From Acinetobacter puyangensis (GTDB lineage: Bacteria > Pseudomonadota > Gammaproteobacteria > Pseudomonadales > Moraxellaceae), in assembly GCF_900096995.1 (NCBI RefSeq), contig NZ_OANT01000002.1, forward strand, positions 310,001 to 374,000: a stretch of DNA of 64,000 bases, read 5' to 3'. Shown in pieces: positions 1 through 8,445 of this stretch (position 1 is its first letter; the number at the start of each line of letters is the position of its first letter). The notes beneath the pieces are model-generated. The model had not been told where the DNA came from. It did no database searches and saw nothing but the letters and a program-made list of their open reading frames with translations. The translations under genes and the position numbers were made by a program.

Positions 1-606
1 CAAATCCGTGAGGATTCACAGTTTTTAACGCTGGAACACCCATTTGTAGAAAGCGTGATGGAACTGATCAACACCCAGTCTTTTGGAAGTGCCAATGTTG
101 CTTTACTAAAAAGTAATGCCATCAAACAGGGTTCGATTTTACTTGAGCTATGGTTTAAGGTTGAGGTGATTGCACCAAAGGTATTGAATGTACAGGCCAG
201 CCTGCCAAAACAGTTGATTCGTGTGCTGTTGACGGAAAATGGTCAGGATTTAACAGAAAAAGTGGCTGCACATGTATTGCAACCGTATATCCATCATCTC
301 GATGGTAATAATTCTCGTCAGGTGATTAAAGCTCGTCGGGAAATCATAGAAGAGCGCTATCAACAGGCATTTGATCTGGCAAAAGCAAAACTGCCGGAAA
401 TTAGTAAGGAAGCTCAAAATCAGTACCAGCAACGCTGGCAGCGTGAGATTGACCGTTTAAATTATCTTAAACAGCACAATCCAAGTATCCGTCAGGATGA
501 AATTGATCGTTTGGAAAAGTTAAAGCAAGAAGGCTTGGATGCGCTAGATCAGGTGGCGATTACGCCGGAAGCGATACGTGTGTTGGTGGTCGTGAAAGCG
601 AATTAA
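1..606 (+). CDS. rapA: RNA polymerase-associated helicase RapA, C-terminal part (5' truncated by window)
   Basis: The frame is open from base 1 and ends in TAA, so the start lies outside the window. The visible 201 residues match the C-terminal RapA/HepA domain, with the hallmark REDSQFLTLEHPFV at the left edge and a charged coiled-coil-like stretch near the end. RapA is a SWI/SNF-type ATPase that recycles RNA polymerase. The ATPase motifs are not in view, so the identification rests on this domain alone. A bidirectional-type hairpin follows the stop codon. Confidence 0.85.
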   Translation, partial: QIREDSQFLTLEHPFVESVMELINTQSFGSANVALLKSNAIKQGSILLELWFKVEVIAPKVLNVQASLPKQLIRVLLTENGQDLTEKVAAHVLQPYIHHLDGNNSRQVIKARREIIEERYQQAFDLAKAKLPEISKEAQNQYQQRWQREIDRLNYLKQHNPSIRQDEIDRLEKLKQEGLDALDQVAITPEAIRVLVVVKAN

Positions 607-640
607 TATGCTGTTTTTTGATCTACATTAAAAGCAAACA

Positions 641-677
641 AAAACGCATGCTGTGCAATACAACATGCGTTTTTTTA
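641..677. terminator. Bidirectional terminator between rapA and the OmpW-like gene
   Basis: AAAACGCATG pairs with CATGCGTTTT around a 13-base loop. An A-run on the left and a T-run on the right make it usable in both directions between the convergent genes. Confidence 0.85.
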
Positions 678-699
678 TACTTGGAAAATTAAATGTCTA

Positions 700-1779
700 T
701 TAAAAACGATAGCCAAGCCCTGCGTAGGTGATAATAGGATCAATATCAATGGTGGTACTGGCTTTAATTAAGCTTTCGCCAGTATTTTCATTTTTGACGG
801 TAATGGTTGTATCATTGCTGAGTTTGGCATAAGACACTGAGCCAACCGCAAACCATTTGTCATTAAAGTCATAGGTTGCACCTAATGTAACAATCGGGGC
901 AAAAGCATCATCAGTTTTCACCTTGACTTTCATGTTAGCGCTAGACTCGCGGCCTTCCAATGCACCACCAGCTTGGCCATCTTTAATATTTTGGATCTTA
1001 TGGCCGGCATTTTCCAGATCCTTGATAATCCCTGAATTTATTTTGATGTCATTGAAATAAGCATACAATACGCCAGCTCCGACATAAGGGCGGAACTTGT
1101 TAATACCGGACTTGCCAAACTGATAATGGATTTCTGCCGCAGGTAACCATGCTCTTGCGGTGGCAGCCGTGTCGCTTTGTTCCAGATTGGTAATTGAAAT
1201 ATCTTTTTTTAACTTGATATCGCCCAATACAGTGCCAATACCATCGGGTTTGACGGTACCACTAAATGGTGCATAGACTTGTCCTTTTCCCATGATATCC
1301 ACTTTAGGCGGAATACCAGCTTTTAATTCTACCGCCCAGTTGTCATTAATATGATAATTCATCATGATGCCAAGCGTATCTACATCTTTGGCTTCCAGTC
1401 CGGTATTGGCACTTTCCCAGTTTTGCAGGCCATTGATTGTGCTTGTGCCTGAAACACTGCTTAAATCAGAATCATCATTTGGGAAAAAAAAGTTGATCGC
1501 ACCGAGTTTCCAGTTTTCTAGTGGATAGTCGGGATCAACTGCATTCAGAAACTCCTTTTTGCTGATACTGCCATTTTCTGCTGTGGTGCCATCTACAATA
1601 ACAGTACTGTTTTTCATATTATTGGCTTTGCCTTGTGGCATGGCATGTAACCAACCTGCGGATACCGAAAAACGTTTAAAATTACCGTCACTTTTAAAAA
1701 AATCATATCCTGCATAGGTGATTTGACTCATCAATAAGGGGCCAGATATTGTGCAGGCGAGCACTATTATTTTTCTCAT
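700..1779 (-). CDS. OmpW/AlkL-like outer membrane protein, enlarged
   Basis: It has an N-terminal signal peptide ending near TYAG. The mature part contains beta-barrel features typical of OmpW: a GIMMNYHINDNWAVEL strand, the FRPYVGAGVLYAYF strand, the YDFNDKWFAVGSVSY strand and a terminal aromatic residue (YRF) for BAM recognition. OmpW proteins are eight-stranded barrels that pass small hydrophobic compounds. At 359 residues it is clearly longer than the usual 200-230, with the extra length in loop-like segments around residues 45-115 and 160-200. It stands alone; it is transcribed toward rapA and stops at the shared terminator. The family call is firm, the substrate unknown. Confidence 0.8.
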   Translation of the reverse strand: MRKIIVLACTISGPLLMSQITYAGYDFFKSDGNFKRFSVSAGWLHAMPQGKANNMKNSTVIVDGTTAENGSISKKEFLNAVDPDYPLENWKLGAINFFFPNDDSDLSSVSGTSTINGLQNWESANTGLEAKDVDTLGIMMNYHINDNWAVELKAGIPPKVDIMGKGQVYAPFSGTVKPDGIGTVLGDIKLKKDISITNLEQSDTAATARAWLPAAEIHYQFGKSGINKFRPYVGAGVLYAYFNDIKINSGIIKDLENAGHKIQNIKDGQAGGALEGRESSANMKVKVKTDDAFAPIVTLGATYDFNDKWFAVGSVSYAKLSNDTTITVKNENTGESLIKASTTIDIDPIITYAGLGYRF

Positions 1780-2010
1780 CCATTTACTCCATGTCCATTG
1801 GATTTTCCTTGCGCTGCTAGTGTTATCGAGATGACTGACTTTACGAAAGCTAATTTTTATTAAATAAGTATAGGCTGAATATGCTTTTTACATAAAAATG
1901 TAAAGGTGAAGATGAAAATGTAGTTTTTAGGTGAATTTAGTCGACATTGTGTGAGATTTTTTAAAGCAATTTAAGTTTTATGTTGTCGATAGGCTTGTTG
2001 CCATAACAAT

Positions 2011-2625
2011 TTAACCCAAAAATGGCTGAAGCTGGTGTTTTTGATTAATCCAGTAAGCATGTGTCGCCACTTTCAGCATATGGATATCTTCATGGCTATT
2101 ACCATAGGCATAAATTTTGGTGAATGTATTCAGATCATAATGCTGTTTTAAACGACAGACTTTTTCCTTGCAACTGCAATCTGCACTACGATACGCACCT
2201 GTTAGCACGTGATGATCGGCATCGACCTGAGTGCAGATCAATTCGACATTTAATAACTTAGCCACAGGCTGTAAATATAAATTGAGAGAAGCAGAAACAA
2301 TGACCACATCATGCTGTTGCTGCTGATGCCATTTTAAACGTGCTAAAACTTCCGGATTTAAGCAGTGTTCGACCAGATATTTGGCATAATTCTGACCAAT
2401 TAAATGAACCTTATGCGCATTTTCATCCTTAAATACGGTTTTAAATAATAATGGTCGCATTCGATTTGCTGGATAAAGTTTAAGATAATATGCTGCAATT
2501 TGTGGGCTGATCTTGAGACATTTGCGGTAAAAAGAATGTTTGGGCAATGCACTTTGCATAAACCCTGTAAAACTATCCTGTTTACATAATGTGCCATCGA
2601 AATCAAACAGGGCGAGTGCAGTCAT
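2011..2625 (-). CDS. HAD-superfamily phosphatase (SerB-like, HAD-IB)
   Basis: The N-terminal nucleophile motif FDFDGTL is followed by a helical cap, the motif II serine in VIVSAS, and a C-terminal motif III/IV segment AYGNSHEDIHML. This is the layout of HAD-IB hydrolases such as SerB-like phosphatases. I chose the ATG at 2625. The longer ATG at 2643 lies inside an inserted element and adds only MPTDPN. Before that insertion the ATG at 2625 followed the stop codon of the upstream DUF1615 gene by one base, implying translational coupling that is now broken. The substrate cannot be read from sequence. Confidence 0.8.
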   Translation of the reverse strand: MTALALFDFDGTLCKQDSFTGFMQSALPKHSFYRKCLKISPQIAAYYLKLYPANRMRPLLFKTVFKDENAHKVHLIGQNYAKYLVEHCLNPEVLARLKWHQQQQHDVVIVSASLNLYLQPVAKLLNVELICTQVDADHHVLTGAYRSADCSCKEKVCRLKQHYDLNTFTKIYAYGNSHEDIHMLKVATHAYWINQKHQLQPFLG

Positions 2626-2629
2626 ATTA

Positions 2630-2911
2630 GGGTCTGTTGGCATTTCGTCTATGATTGCGACAATGGTTGTTTTTTAGGCAATACAAGGCATGAATAGTGA
2701 AATTTAGTTATTCTAAATAAACTATTCATAACGCAGTATGAGGCGCACTGCGCCGCAAGGAAAACAACCCAGTCCCAAAGGGTTGTGGCTAAAATTCCCC
2801 CATACGTCGTTACAAAGCTCGACAAGGGAATAGCCATTGCCTTCGCTTTGTGCCTAGTCTGAAGAAATTTTAGCCTACAACGCAATCTATTTATCAAATG
2901 TCAACAGACCC
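2630..2911. mobile_element. MITE-like element, 282 bp, flanked by TA
   Basis: Imperfect 16-bp inverted ends (GGGTCTGTTGGCATTT on the left, AAATGTCAACAGACCC on the right, one mismatch) bound the element. It is flanked by TA on both sides, as expected of a TA target duplication (IS630/Tc1-type or some IS5-group transposons). The interior carries no recognisable transposase, only an 82-codon open stretch with no family resemblance, so it is non-autonomous. It sits between two formerly adjoining genes and supplies the stop codon context of one and a spurious start for the other. Confidence 0.75.
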
Positions 2912-4086
2912 TAGGTTAACTTTAAATGTTTGGCTCGGGACATACATTGCGTATAACGACCATTAACACGCTCGGCAAACCAGTTGGTATTATAGTCTCG
3001 GCTTAATTTCGGCCCGGAAATAACCACTTTTGGCATCACTGCATAAGGGGCGGTCTGTCCAGTTTTTGCTTCATATTGTTTGACGATATATTGATAAGTT
3101 ACGCTGTCCTCAAAGGCCTGAGATTTCTCATCCTTGAGATCACTACGAATCGTGCGTGCTGAAGGCGCAGTGGGATCGGTAGAGAAATATTGAATCAATG
3201 CGACTTCGGTACTGCTTTTTTGTAGTTTGGCGTCACCGTCTTTATTATAAAGTAATAAATCGCCATCCAAATCTAATTTCGTATCGGCCAATTTATTGAT
3301 CATTTTTTGAAATGCAGCATTGCGACTAGAATACATGCCAGAGTTGTAATCGGCAAAACGATACAGGGGTTTATCATATTTTGCCGGATACATCATTAAA
3401 CGGTGAATACCATAATATAAACCACCATTTTGCGTGTAGAGGTTATCCCGCAGCTGATTAATTGTCATAAAGCTACGCTTATGCGCTTTGGCATAATGAA
3501 TATGTACCTGCATTGAGCCTAGTGTAGTGATCGGGTTGAAATTCTCGGCTACATCTTGCCCAACCAGTTTGGCCGCGCCTGCCAATAGGCTGACATGATA
3601 TTGTTTGCTGTAATAATCAAACATTTCCCGATACAGTTGATCCAACTCACGTTCGGTTTTGACTTTACGAATCTGATTTAAATAATTATCTTCAGGGGTG
3701 GGTTTGGTTTTGAGCATGGTCTCAAAATATCCAGCCATTTTTGTGCCAAGTTTGTCTTCCAGACGCTGGTTAATTTCTTTAGCAGCTTTATCTCCCAATC
3801 CCGGTACAACAGGATCGGCAATAAAATTGGATTCTTGATCTACCACAGCAATAATCGTACAGATATTTTGCGCATCCTGCGTGATTTTTAATTCATCAGT
3901 GATCTGAATAATATCATTTGCCCATGAATCACGATCCTTGACCCGGGCAGGAATGAGCTTACTGACGTGTTCAGCACTGAGTTTTGAATCTTTTTCTGTG
4001 TTAAAAAATTTGCCATCACAGGCTGTGATAGACAAAGATAAGGCACAAATCAGGGGGATATGAATTTGGCGATAGCGATGATTCAT
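2911..4086 (-). CDS. DUF1615 family lipoprotein
   Basis: The lipobox SITAC (Cys at about residue 23) follows a hydrophobic signal segment. Family-typical blocks follow: AVVDQESNFIADPVVPGLG, TLGSMQVHIHYA, GGLYYGIHRLMMYPAKY, YRFADYNSGMYSSRNAAFQ and the C-terminal NWFAERVNGRYTQC. DUF1615 proteins are predicted outer-membrane-anchored lipoproteins that look lysozyme/transglycosylase-like, but their activity is not proven. The ATG at 4086 is preferred; GTG at 4092 is possible. The gene now ends in TAG at the edge of the inserted element; removing the insert would give TAA. Confidence 0.85.
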   Translation of the reverse strand: MNHRYRQIHIPLICALSLSITACDGKFFNTEKDSKLSAEHVSKLIPARVKDRDSWANDIIQITDELKITQDAQNICTIIAVVDQESNFIADPVVPGLGDKAAKEINQRLEDKLGTKMAGYFETMLKTKPTPEDNYLNQIRKVKTERELDQLYREMFDYYSKQYHVSLLAGAAKLVGQDVAENFNPITTLGSMQVHIHYAKAHKRSFMTINQLRDNLYTQNGGLYYGIHRLMMYPAKYDKPLYRFADYNSGMYSSRNAAFQKMINKLADTKLDLDGDLLLYNKDGDAKLQKSSTEVALIQYFSTDPTAPSARTIRSDLKDEKSQAFEDSVTYQYIVKQYEAKTGQTAPYAVMPKVVISGPKLSRDYNTNWFAERVNGRYTQCMSRAKHLKLT

Positions 4087-4354
4087 AGGCACATCTATAC
4101 AAAATACGCAAAAGCGCAGTTGAGGGATTGGACTTCAATCTGCTATGTTAGGGTATCTTGAAAAAATTTGCTATGTATATTGATCTTTATCTTATAGAAA
4201 ATACATAGAATATACATCTGGTATTTCCGCTGAATAAAACGCGAAATTTCATAAAGAAAGTAAGTTAATCGATGAACATAATAAAACTTAATGATCTCTA
4301 TTAAACGCATCAAAAATATGTTTAGGCTGATTCAAAATATTATTGTTTGTTATC
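4087..4354. other. AT-rich intergenic region with no gene
   Basis: Together with the adjoining terminator this separates the DUF1615 gene from the small hypothetical gene at 4423. I see no open frame with a ribosome site; it probably holds the leftward DUF1615 promoter. Confidence 0.5.
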
Positions 4355-4394
4355 GGAAAAAATTAAGCCTATAACATTCGGAAATGTTATAGGC
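4355..4394 (-). terminator. Rho-independent terminator of the small gene at 4423-4602
   Basis: A perfect 12-bp stem GCCTATAACATT / AATGTTATAGGC with a 4-base loop. On the minus strand it is followed by TTAATTTTTT. Confidence 0.85.
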
Positions 4395-4422
4395 CAGATC
4401 AAATTGTAGCGTATATTAAAAT

Positions 4423-4602
4423 TTATTGCGGTTTTGCTGTATTGTGGTTTGGTTGTACTGCTTTATCCGATTGATCGCTAACCGCTGGTTTTCCAGGAAC
4501 TTCAACTGGTTTGACTTCGCTATGTTCATCCGCTTTTGATGTGTTATTCAGATGACTGGTCTGGTTGGCGAAAGCCTTAAAGCCTTTATTTTCGGTCGTC
4601 AT
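4423..4602 (-). CDS. Small hydrophilic hypothetical protein, 59 aa
   Basis: The ATG at 4602 has AAGGAC 8 bases upstream, a better ribosome site than the in-frame ATG at 4623. The product is rich in Lys, Glu, Pro, Ser and Asn with no hydrophobic core, so it is probably disordered. Its own terminator lies downstream. I do not recognise a family. Low-complexity small proteins of this type are often stationary-phase or stress products, but that is only a guess. Confidence 0.6.
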   Translation of the reverse strand: MTTENKGFKAFANQTSHLNNTSKADEHSEVKPVEVPGKPAVSDQSDKAVQPNHNTAKPQ

Positions 4603-4623
4603 GTTGATGTCCTTTGATTTCAT

Positions 4624-5092
4624 TATTGAGTTGCTATCATAGGCGGTTAATCAACTTATACTAAGGGTGTTGTGAGCGTAATATGTACCGATATGTATAT
4701 TAAGCCATGATAAATTTTCCATTTTATCGATAAATAATGTCTATTTCATTGTAAGCTATCACTTAATTAAAATAGATCGCTGATATTTAATCTACATAAA
4801 AGCAACATTGAAATTGTAAATTATTTTAAGTAAGTTTAAATGCATTTTAAAAGATAAGAATTTTAATATATCTAAAACAGATTAGCTTATTTATTTTAGA
4901 TTGATTTAAATATGTAATGATGGTTTTGATATTTAAATATTAAATAACAGTAGATTACTTAAAATTAATAATTTTTGACTTACACTAATTACCTCAGCCA
5001 CACATCTAAATGCTATCTATTTTATTTTTAAAAGCCTATGCTGAATTTAGTGGTAGAGAATGATCTCCACATCATTATACAGGAAGACTCTC
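4624..5092. other. Very AT-rich intergenic region without a gene
   Basis: It separates two divergently transcribed small genes, so promoters for both are expected here. I see no RNA gene or supported open frame. Confidence 0.5.
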
Positions 5093-5254
5093 ATGTCTCA
5101 GAATCAAGGTAATACCAATACATCTCAGGATAAATCGAAACAGCAACAACAACAGCAAAATGATGGTAAAGAGTTTCGCCCATCTCCGGGTCAAAATGAA
5201 CCAAAACAACCGAACCAAAACCAACCGCAACAAAATAATGAACAACCTAAATAA
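5093..5254 (+). CDS. Gln/Asn/Pro-rich small protein, 53 aa
   Basis: The ATG at 5093 has AGGAAG 7 bases before it, favouring it over the upstream ATG at 5060. The product is almost entirely Gln, Asn, Pro, Lys and Ser with a polyglutamine run, hence disordered. A strong terminator follows at 5273-5303. It faces the other small hydrophilic gene (4423-4602) across the AT-rich spacer. Function unknown. Confidence 0.6.
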   Translation: MSQNQGNTNTSQDKSKQQQQQQNDGKEFRPSPGQNEPKQPNQNQPQQNNEQPK

Positions 5255-5272
5255 TTAGGTTATAAATTAAAT

Positions 5273-5303
5273 CTGGAAGGGGCGAAAGCACCTTCCATTT
5301 TTT
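5273..5303 (+). terminator. Rho-independent terminator
   Basis: GGAAGG pairs with CCTTCC around GGCGAAAGCA, followed by A and seven T. Confidence 0.8.
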
Positions 5304-5315
5304 GGATGTGATAAT

Positions 5316-5534
5316 ATGAGCATACATGTTGTACAAGCCCATCAAATGTATCATGAATATCGAAGCAACGAGAAAATTATATTTGTCGGTATATATTTGG
5401 ATCATCAATTGATGGAGTTATTTAATAATTATAATCAGCAATTATTTAGAATATTGGGTACTTATCAATGGTCTTTGCCAAATGCTGAAGAGGTTTATTT
5501 TGTTCAGGACGAATTTGAACAGAGTAAATTATAA
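5316..5534 (+). CDS. Hypothetical protein, 72 aa
   Basis: A short open frame with ATG start and mixed alpha/beta composition (KIIFVGIYLDHQLMELF). No membrane segment or motif is seen and no family is recognised. It begins 12 bases after the preceding terminator and has no strong ribosome site, so expression is uncertain. Confidence 0.4.
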   Translation: MSIHVVQAHQMYHEYRSNEKIIFVGIYLDHQLMELFNNYNQQLFRILGTYQWSLPNAEEVYFVQDEFEQSKL

Positions 5535-5789
5535 TTTAATATATGTGGTTTGCTAAATAAAAAATATAGTATAAAAATATTTAAAATATAATTGCATGGT
5601 AGTTAATATTAATATTGAAACTTGAAGTTTCTATAAAAATTTAGCGTGTTGCTTTATAAGATTTAAATCTAATCTCTAATTTTTATCTAAAATTAATTTT
5701 ATAGTTAAAAATGCAACGATGTGTTGATTTATTCAGGGTTTAAATCTGTAAGAGAAGGCCCCATAATTTTGATCAGATAAGGGGGCAAT

Positions 5790-6641
5790 ATGAATAATTT
5801 AAATCATTTACAGGACTTATCGGCATGGACAAAATCTTTGCCGAATAGTAGCACGATGCCGGTAATTTTTGTCGGACATGGCACACCCATGAATGCTATT
5901 GAAGATAATGAGTTTGCACAAAAATGGCAGAGTATTGGAAAAAATTTACAGCCACAACCCGCTGCAATTTTATGTATTTCTGCACATTGGTTGACACAAG
6001 GTGGTACAGCCATTACCGCCATGCCAGCACCAAAAACCATTCATGATTTTGGTGGATTCCCGCAAGCATTGTTTGATGTGCAATATCCGGCATCTGGCAA
6101 TCAGGATTTGGTCAAAGAAACAATGACTGCCATACACAGTACTGAAGTACAGCCCGATTTAAGTTGGGGGCTGGATCATGGCACTTGGGGTGTATTAATT
6201 CATATGTTTCCAGATGCCAATATTCCGGTGGTGCAGTTGAGTGTGGATTATAGTCAGGATGCCACCTATCACTATGCACTGGCAAAAGAGCTGTCAGCAT
6301 TGCGACAAAAAGGTGTATTGATCATTGCCAGTGGTAATTTAATTCATAATTTGCGTATGGTTGCATGGTATGAAACTGGTGATTTACATTATGGCTATGA
6401 CTGGGCACTGGAGGCAGATGCAACAATGCAAAACATGTTGCTAGCGCATCAACATGATGCCTTGATTGATTGGGATAAGCAGGGGCCGGCATTTAAACTG
6501 GCAATTCCAACGCCCGATCATTATTATCCTATGCTATATGCGCTAGGTTTGCAGACCGATCAGGATCAGTTGTCGCTCTTTAATGCGCATACTACGATGG
6601 GCTCTTTAAGTATGACCTCATTTATTTTAAATGCCGCTTAA
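5790..6641 (+). CDS. ygiD: Extradiol ring-cleavage dioxygenase, YgiD/DODA family
   Basis: A LigB-type class III extradiol dioxygenase, closest in layout to 4,5-DOPA dioxygenase YgiD. Motifs in order: VIFVGHGTPMNA (metal-ligand His), CISAHWLTQGG (second His), a central WGLDHGTWGVLIHMFP, VQLSVDY, and IIASGNLIHNLR with the late conserved His. The 283-residue length fits the family. AAGGGGGC precedes the ATG. These enzymes use Fe(II) or Zn(II) to open catechol rings; the physiological substrate here is unknown. Monocistronic. Confidence 0.88.
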   Translation: MNNLNHLQDLSAWTKSLPNSSTMPVIFVGHGTPMNAIEDNEFAQKWQSIGKNLQPQPAAILCISAHWLTQGGTAITAMPAPKTIHDFGGFPQALFDVQYPASGNQDLVKETMTAIHSTEVQPDLSWGLDHGTWGVLIHMFPDANIPVVQLSVDYSQDATYHYALAKELSALRQKGVLIIASGNLIHNLRMVAWYETGDLHYGYDWALEADATMQNMLLAHQHDALIDWDKQGPAFKLAIPTPDHYYPMLYALGLQTDQDQLSLFNAHTTMGSLSMTSFILNAA

Positions 6642-6690
6642 AGATCATGTGCAACAGATACACAATTCAGAGCATAAGTATTAAAAAATA

Positions 6691-6727
6691 AAAATGCCTC
6701 ACTTGAATCAATCGAGTGAGGCATTTT
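6691..6727. terminator. Bidirectional terminator between ygiD and the HIT gene
   Basis: AAAATGCCTCACT pairs with AGTGAGGCATTTT around an 11-base loop, between convergent genes. Confidence 0.9.
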
Positions 6728-6772
6728 CGTATGTCGCAGTGTCTATAAATAGATCATCTAAGACCCAAAGCT

Positions 6773-7192
6773 TTAAGCGTCAAGCACCGCTTTAATTTGT
6801 TCAGCAAAGGCTTTGATTTTGTCTTGATCACCCATTTGTGCAGCATGCTTACCCAATTGATGCACATTGCTAGGAATCAGGTGGAAGTGCACATGGGGAA
6901 CAGTTTGGCCTGCTGCTTCACCAGACAGTTGCATCAGAATGATGCCTTGTTTATCCAGTGCTTTTTCAATGGCACGAGCAACTTTTTGCACGATCTGAAT
7001 CGTATAGGCTGCATCGTCACCCGGCAAATCCAATAAAGTAACCGCTGATGTTTTGGGGATCACCAATGCATGACCATCTGCCTGTGGCATGATGTCCATA
7101 AACGCCAGTGTTTTATCATCTTCATAAATTTTAATGACAGGCAGTTCACCACGAATAATTTTGGCAAAAATATTCTGATCGTTATACATCAT
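6773..7192 (-). CDS. HIT family nucleotide hydrolase/transferase
   Basis: A Hint-like protein of 139 residues. The N-terminal FAKIIRGELP and LAFMDIMPQADGHALVIPK blocks and the catalytic histidine triad in TVPHVHFHLIP (about residues 97-107) are intact. HIT proteins hydrolyse purine nucleoside phosphoramidates and related substrates. It lies 10 bases downstream of the small secreted protein gene at 7203 and is probably co-transcribed with it. Confidence 0.88.
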   Translation of the reverse strand: MMYNDQNIFAKIIRGELPVIKIYEDDKTLAFMDIMPQADGHALVIPKTSAVTLLDLPGDDAAYTIQIVQKVARAIEKALDKQGIILMQLSGEAAGQTVPHVHFHLIPSNVHQLGKHAAQMGDQDKIKAFAEQIKAVLDA

Positions 7193-7202
7193 AAAACTTT
7201 CC

Positions 7203-7475
7203 TTAATCCTTTTTAGGGCAGTTCAACGATTTTTGACTGTCTTCGATTTGTGCCAGACGTTTGCTTTCTGCATCGCTGAATTTAGGTTTTTTGGTATGGC
7301 AATCTGCACCATACTGTTTTTGCGCATCTGGATCTTTAAAACAGTAACCATGTGCTGCATAGATCAGATTTTTTTGATCTTGTAGCTGTTTGCATTTTGC
7401 ATCATCTGCATAGGCTGATGTTAAACCTGTTAGTAACAGACCGAAGATAGAGCATTTTACAATTAATTTCATCAT
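7203..7475 (-). CDS. Small periplasmic YARHG-like protein, 90 aa
   Basis: A signal peptide (hydrophobic GLLLTGLTSAYA) precedes a mature part with NLIYAAHGYCFKDPDAQKQYG, which matches the short YARHG motif of secreted bacterial proteins. Four cysteines in the mature part could form disulfides. It precedes the HIT gene by 10 bases. The function of the YARHG motif is not established. Confidence 0.65.
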   Translation of the reverse strand: MMKLIVKCSIFGLLLTGLTSAYADDAKCKQLQDQKNLIYAAHGYCFKDPDAQKQYGADCHTKKPKFSDAESKRLAQIEDSQKSLNCPKKD

Positions 7476-7556
7476 TGGGTTTCCTTTTTCAGGTATGAAC
7501 CTAGTGCGATTATATGATATACATGGGGATAACCACTATTAAAAACAATCAAATTG

Positions 7557-8429
7557 TTATTGTATGGTAATTTTAGTCCAGTCCTCATACAGTTTCACTG
7601 CTGCCGAAAAGTCACTATCCGGTGCTGCGGTTAAATTTGCCGCCTGAATTAAATTCTGGATGAGGCTAAGTAGTGGCGTTGGCAGTTTGGCCTGTTGTGC
7701 CAGATTTAAGGCGATGCCTGTATCTTTGGCCAGTAAAGGCAGCGCAAAGGTCAAAGGAAAACTACGATTTAAAATCCGTTGCGGTAATGTAGTTTCGGTT
7801 ACACCGCTTTTTCCGCTGGATGCGTTGATACATTCCAGTGCACTGTTTAAATCGACCCCACTGGCTTTAAGCGCGGTAAAGCCTTCTGCGGCAGCCCATA
7901 GATGCACAGCCAGTAACATATTATTGACAGCTTTTACTGCAAAACCTGCACCAGCGTCACCGACATGCTTGATCAATCCGCCAAAGGTTTCAATGGCAGG
8001 ATAAGCACGTTCAAAGGCAGCCTGATCACCACCAATCATTACGGTGAGCGTGCCTTTTTCTGCGCCAATGGTTTGTCCCGAAACCGGCGCGTCAAGAAAG
8101 TCCGCCTGATATGTTTTTAAAAACTCTACCATGCGTTTGGCAGATTCTGGTTCGCCACTGGTGCAGTCCACCCAGATTGCGCCTGCTTTGGGTGGATGGG
8201 CTTGAATGATGTCTTCAACCTGCCGACTGGTTGGTAAACATGAAAAAATAATGTCTGCCTGTGTTGCCTGTTCTATGGATACAGCTTGTGTGCCGTAGGT
8301 TTTGGCATGTTGTTCGGCTTTTTCAAAGCTGCGATTCCAGACCCATACCGATTGAAATGCTTTAGGCAAATGGGCTGCCATACGATAACCCATTGCACCC
8401 AAACCAATAAAAGCAACAGACACAGACAT
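7557..8429 (-). CDS. NAD(P)-dependent oxidoreductase, 3-hydroxyisobutyrate dehydrogenase family
   Basis: The Rossmann motif [14 protein letters not shown] is at the N-terminus, [22 protein letters not shown] is the substrate-binding signature near residue 120, and the catalytic lysine lies in [15 protein letters not shown]. Length (290) is normal. Members include MmsB, GarR and related beta-hydroxyacid dehydrogenases; the exact substrate is not decidable. It lies 16 bases downstream of the PhaC-like hydrolase gene, so the two may form an operon. Confidence 0.85.
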   Translation of the reverse strand: MSVSVAFIGLGAMGYRMAAHLPKAFQSVWVWNRSFEKAEQHAKTYGTQAVSIEQATQADIIFSCLPTSRQVEDIIQAHPPKAGAIWVDCTSGEPESAKRMVEFLKTYQADFLDAPVSGQTIGAEKGTLTVMIGGDQAAFERAYPAIETFGGLIKHVGDAGAGFAVKAVNNMLLAVHLWAAAEGFTALKASGVDLNSALECINASSGKSGVTETTLPQRILNRSFPLTFALPLLAKDTGIALNLAQQAKLPTPLLSLIQNLIQAANLTAAPDSDFSAAVKLYEDWTKITIQ

Positions 8430-8445
8430 ATTAAAATCCTTAAAC

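Noticed and set aside
2649-2897. 82-codon minus-strand open frame
   Set aside because: It lies wholly inside the MITE-like element, has no ribosome site and no family resemblance.
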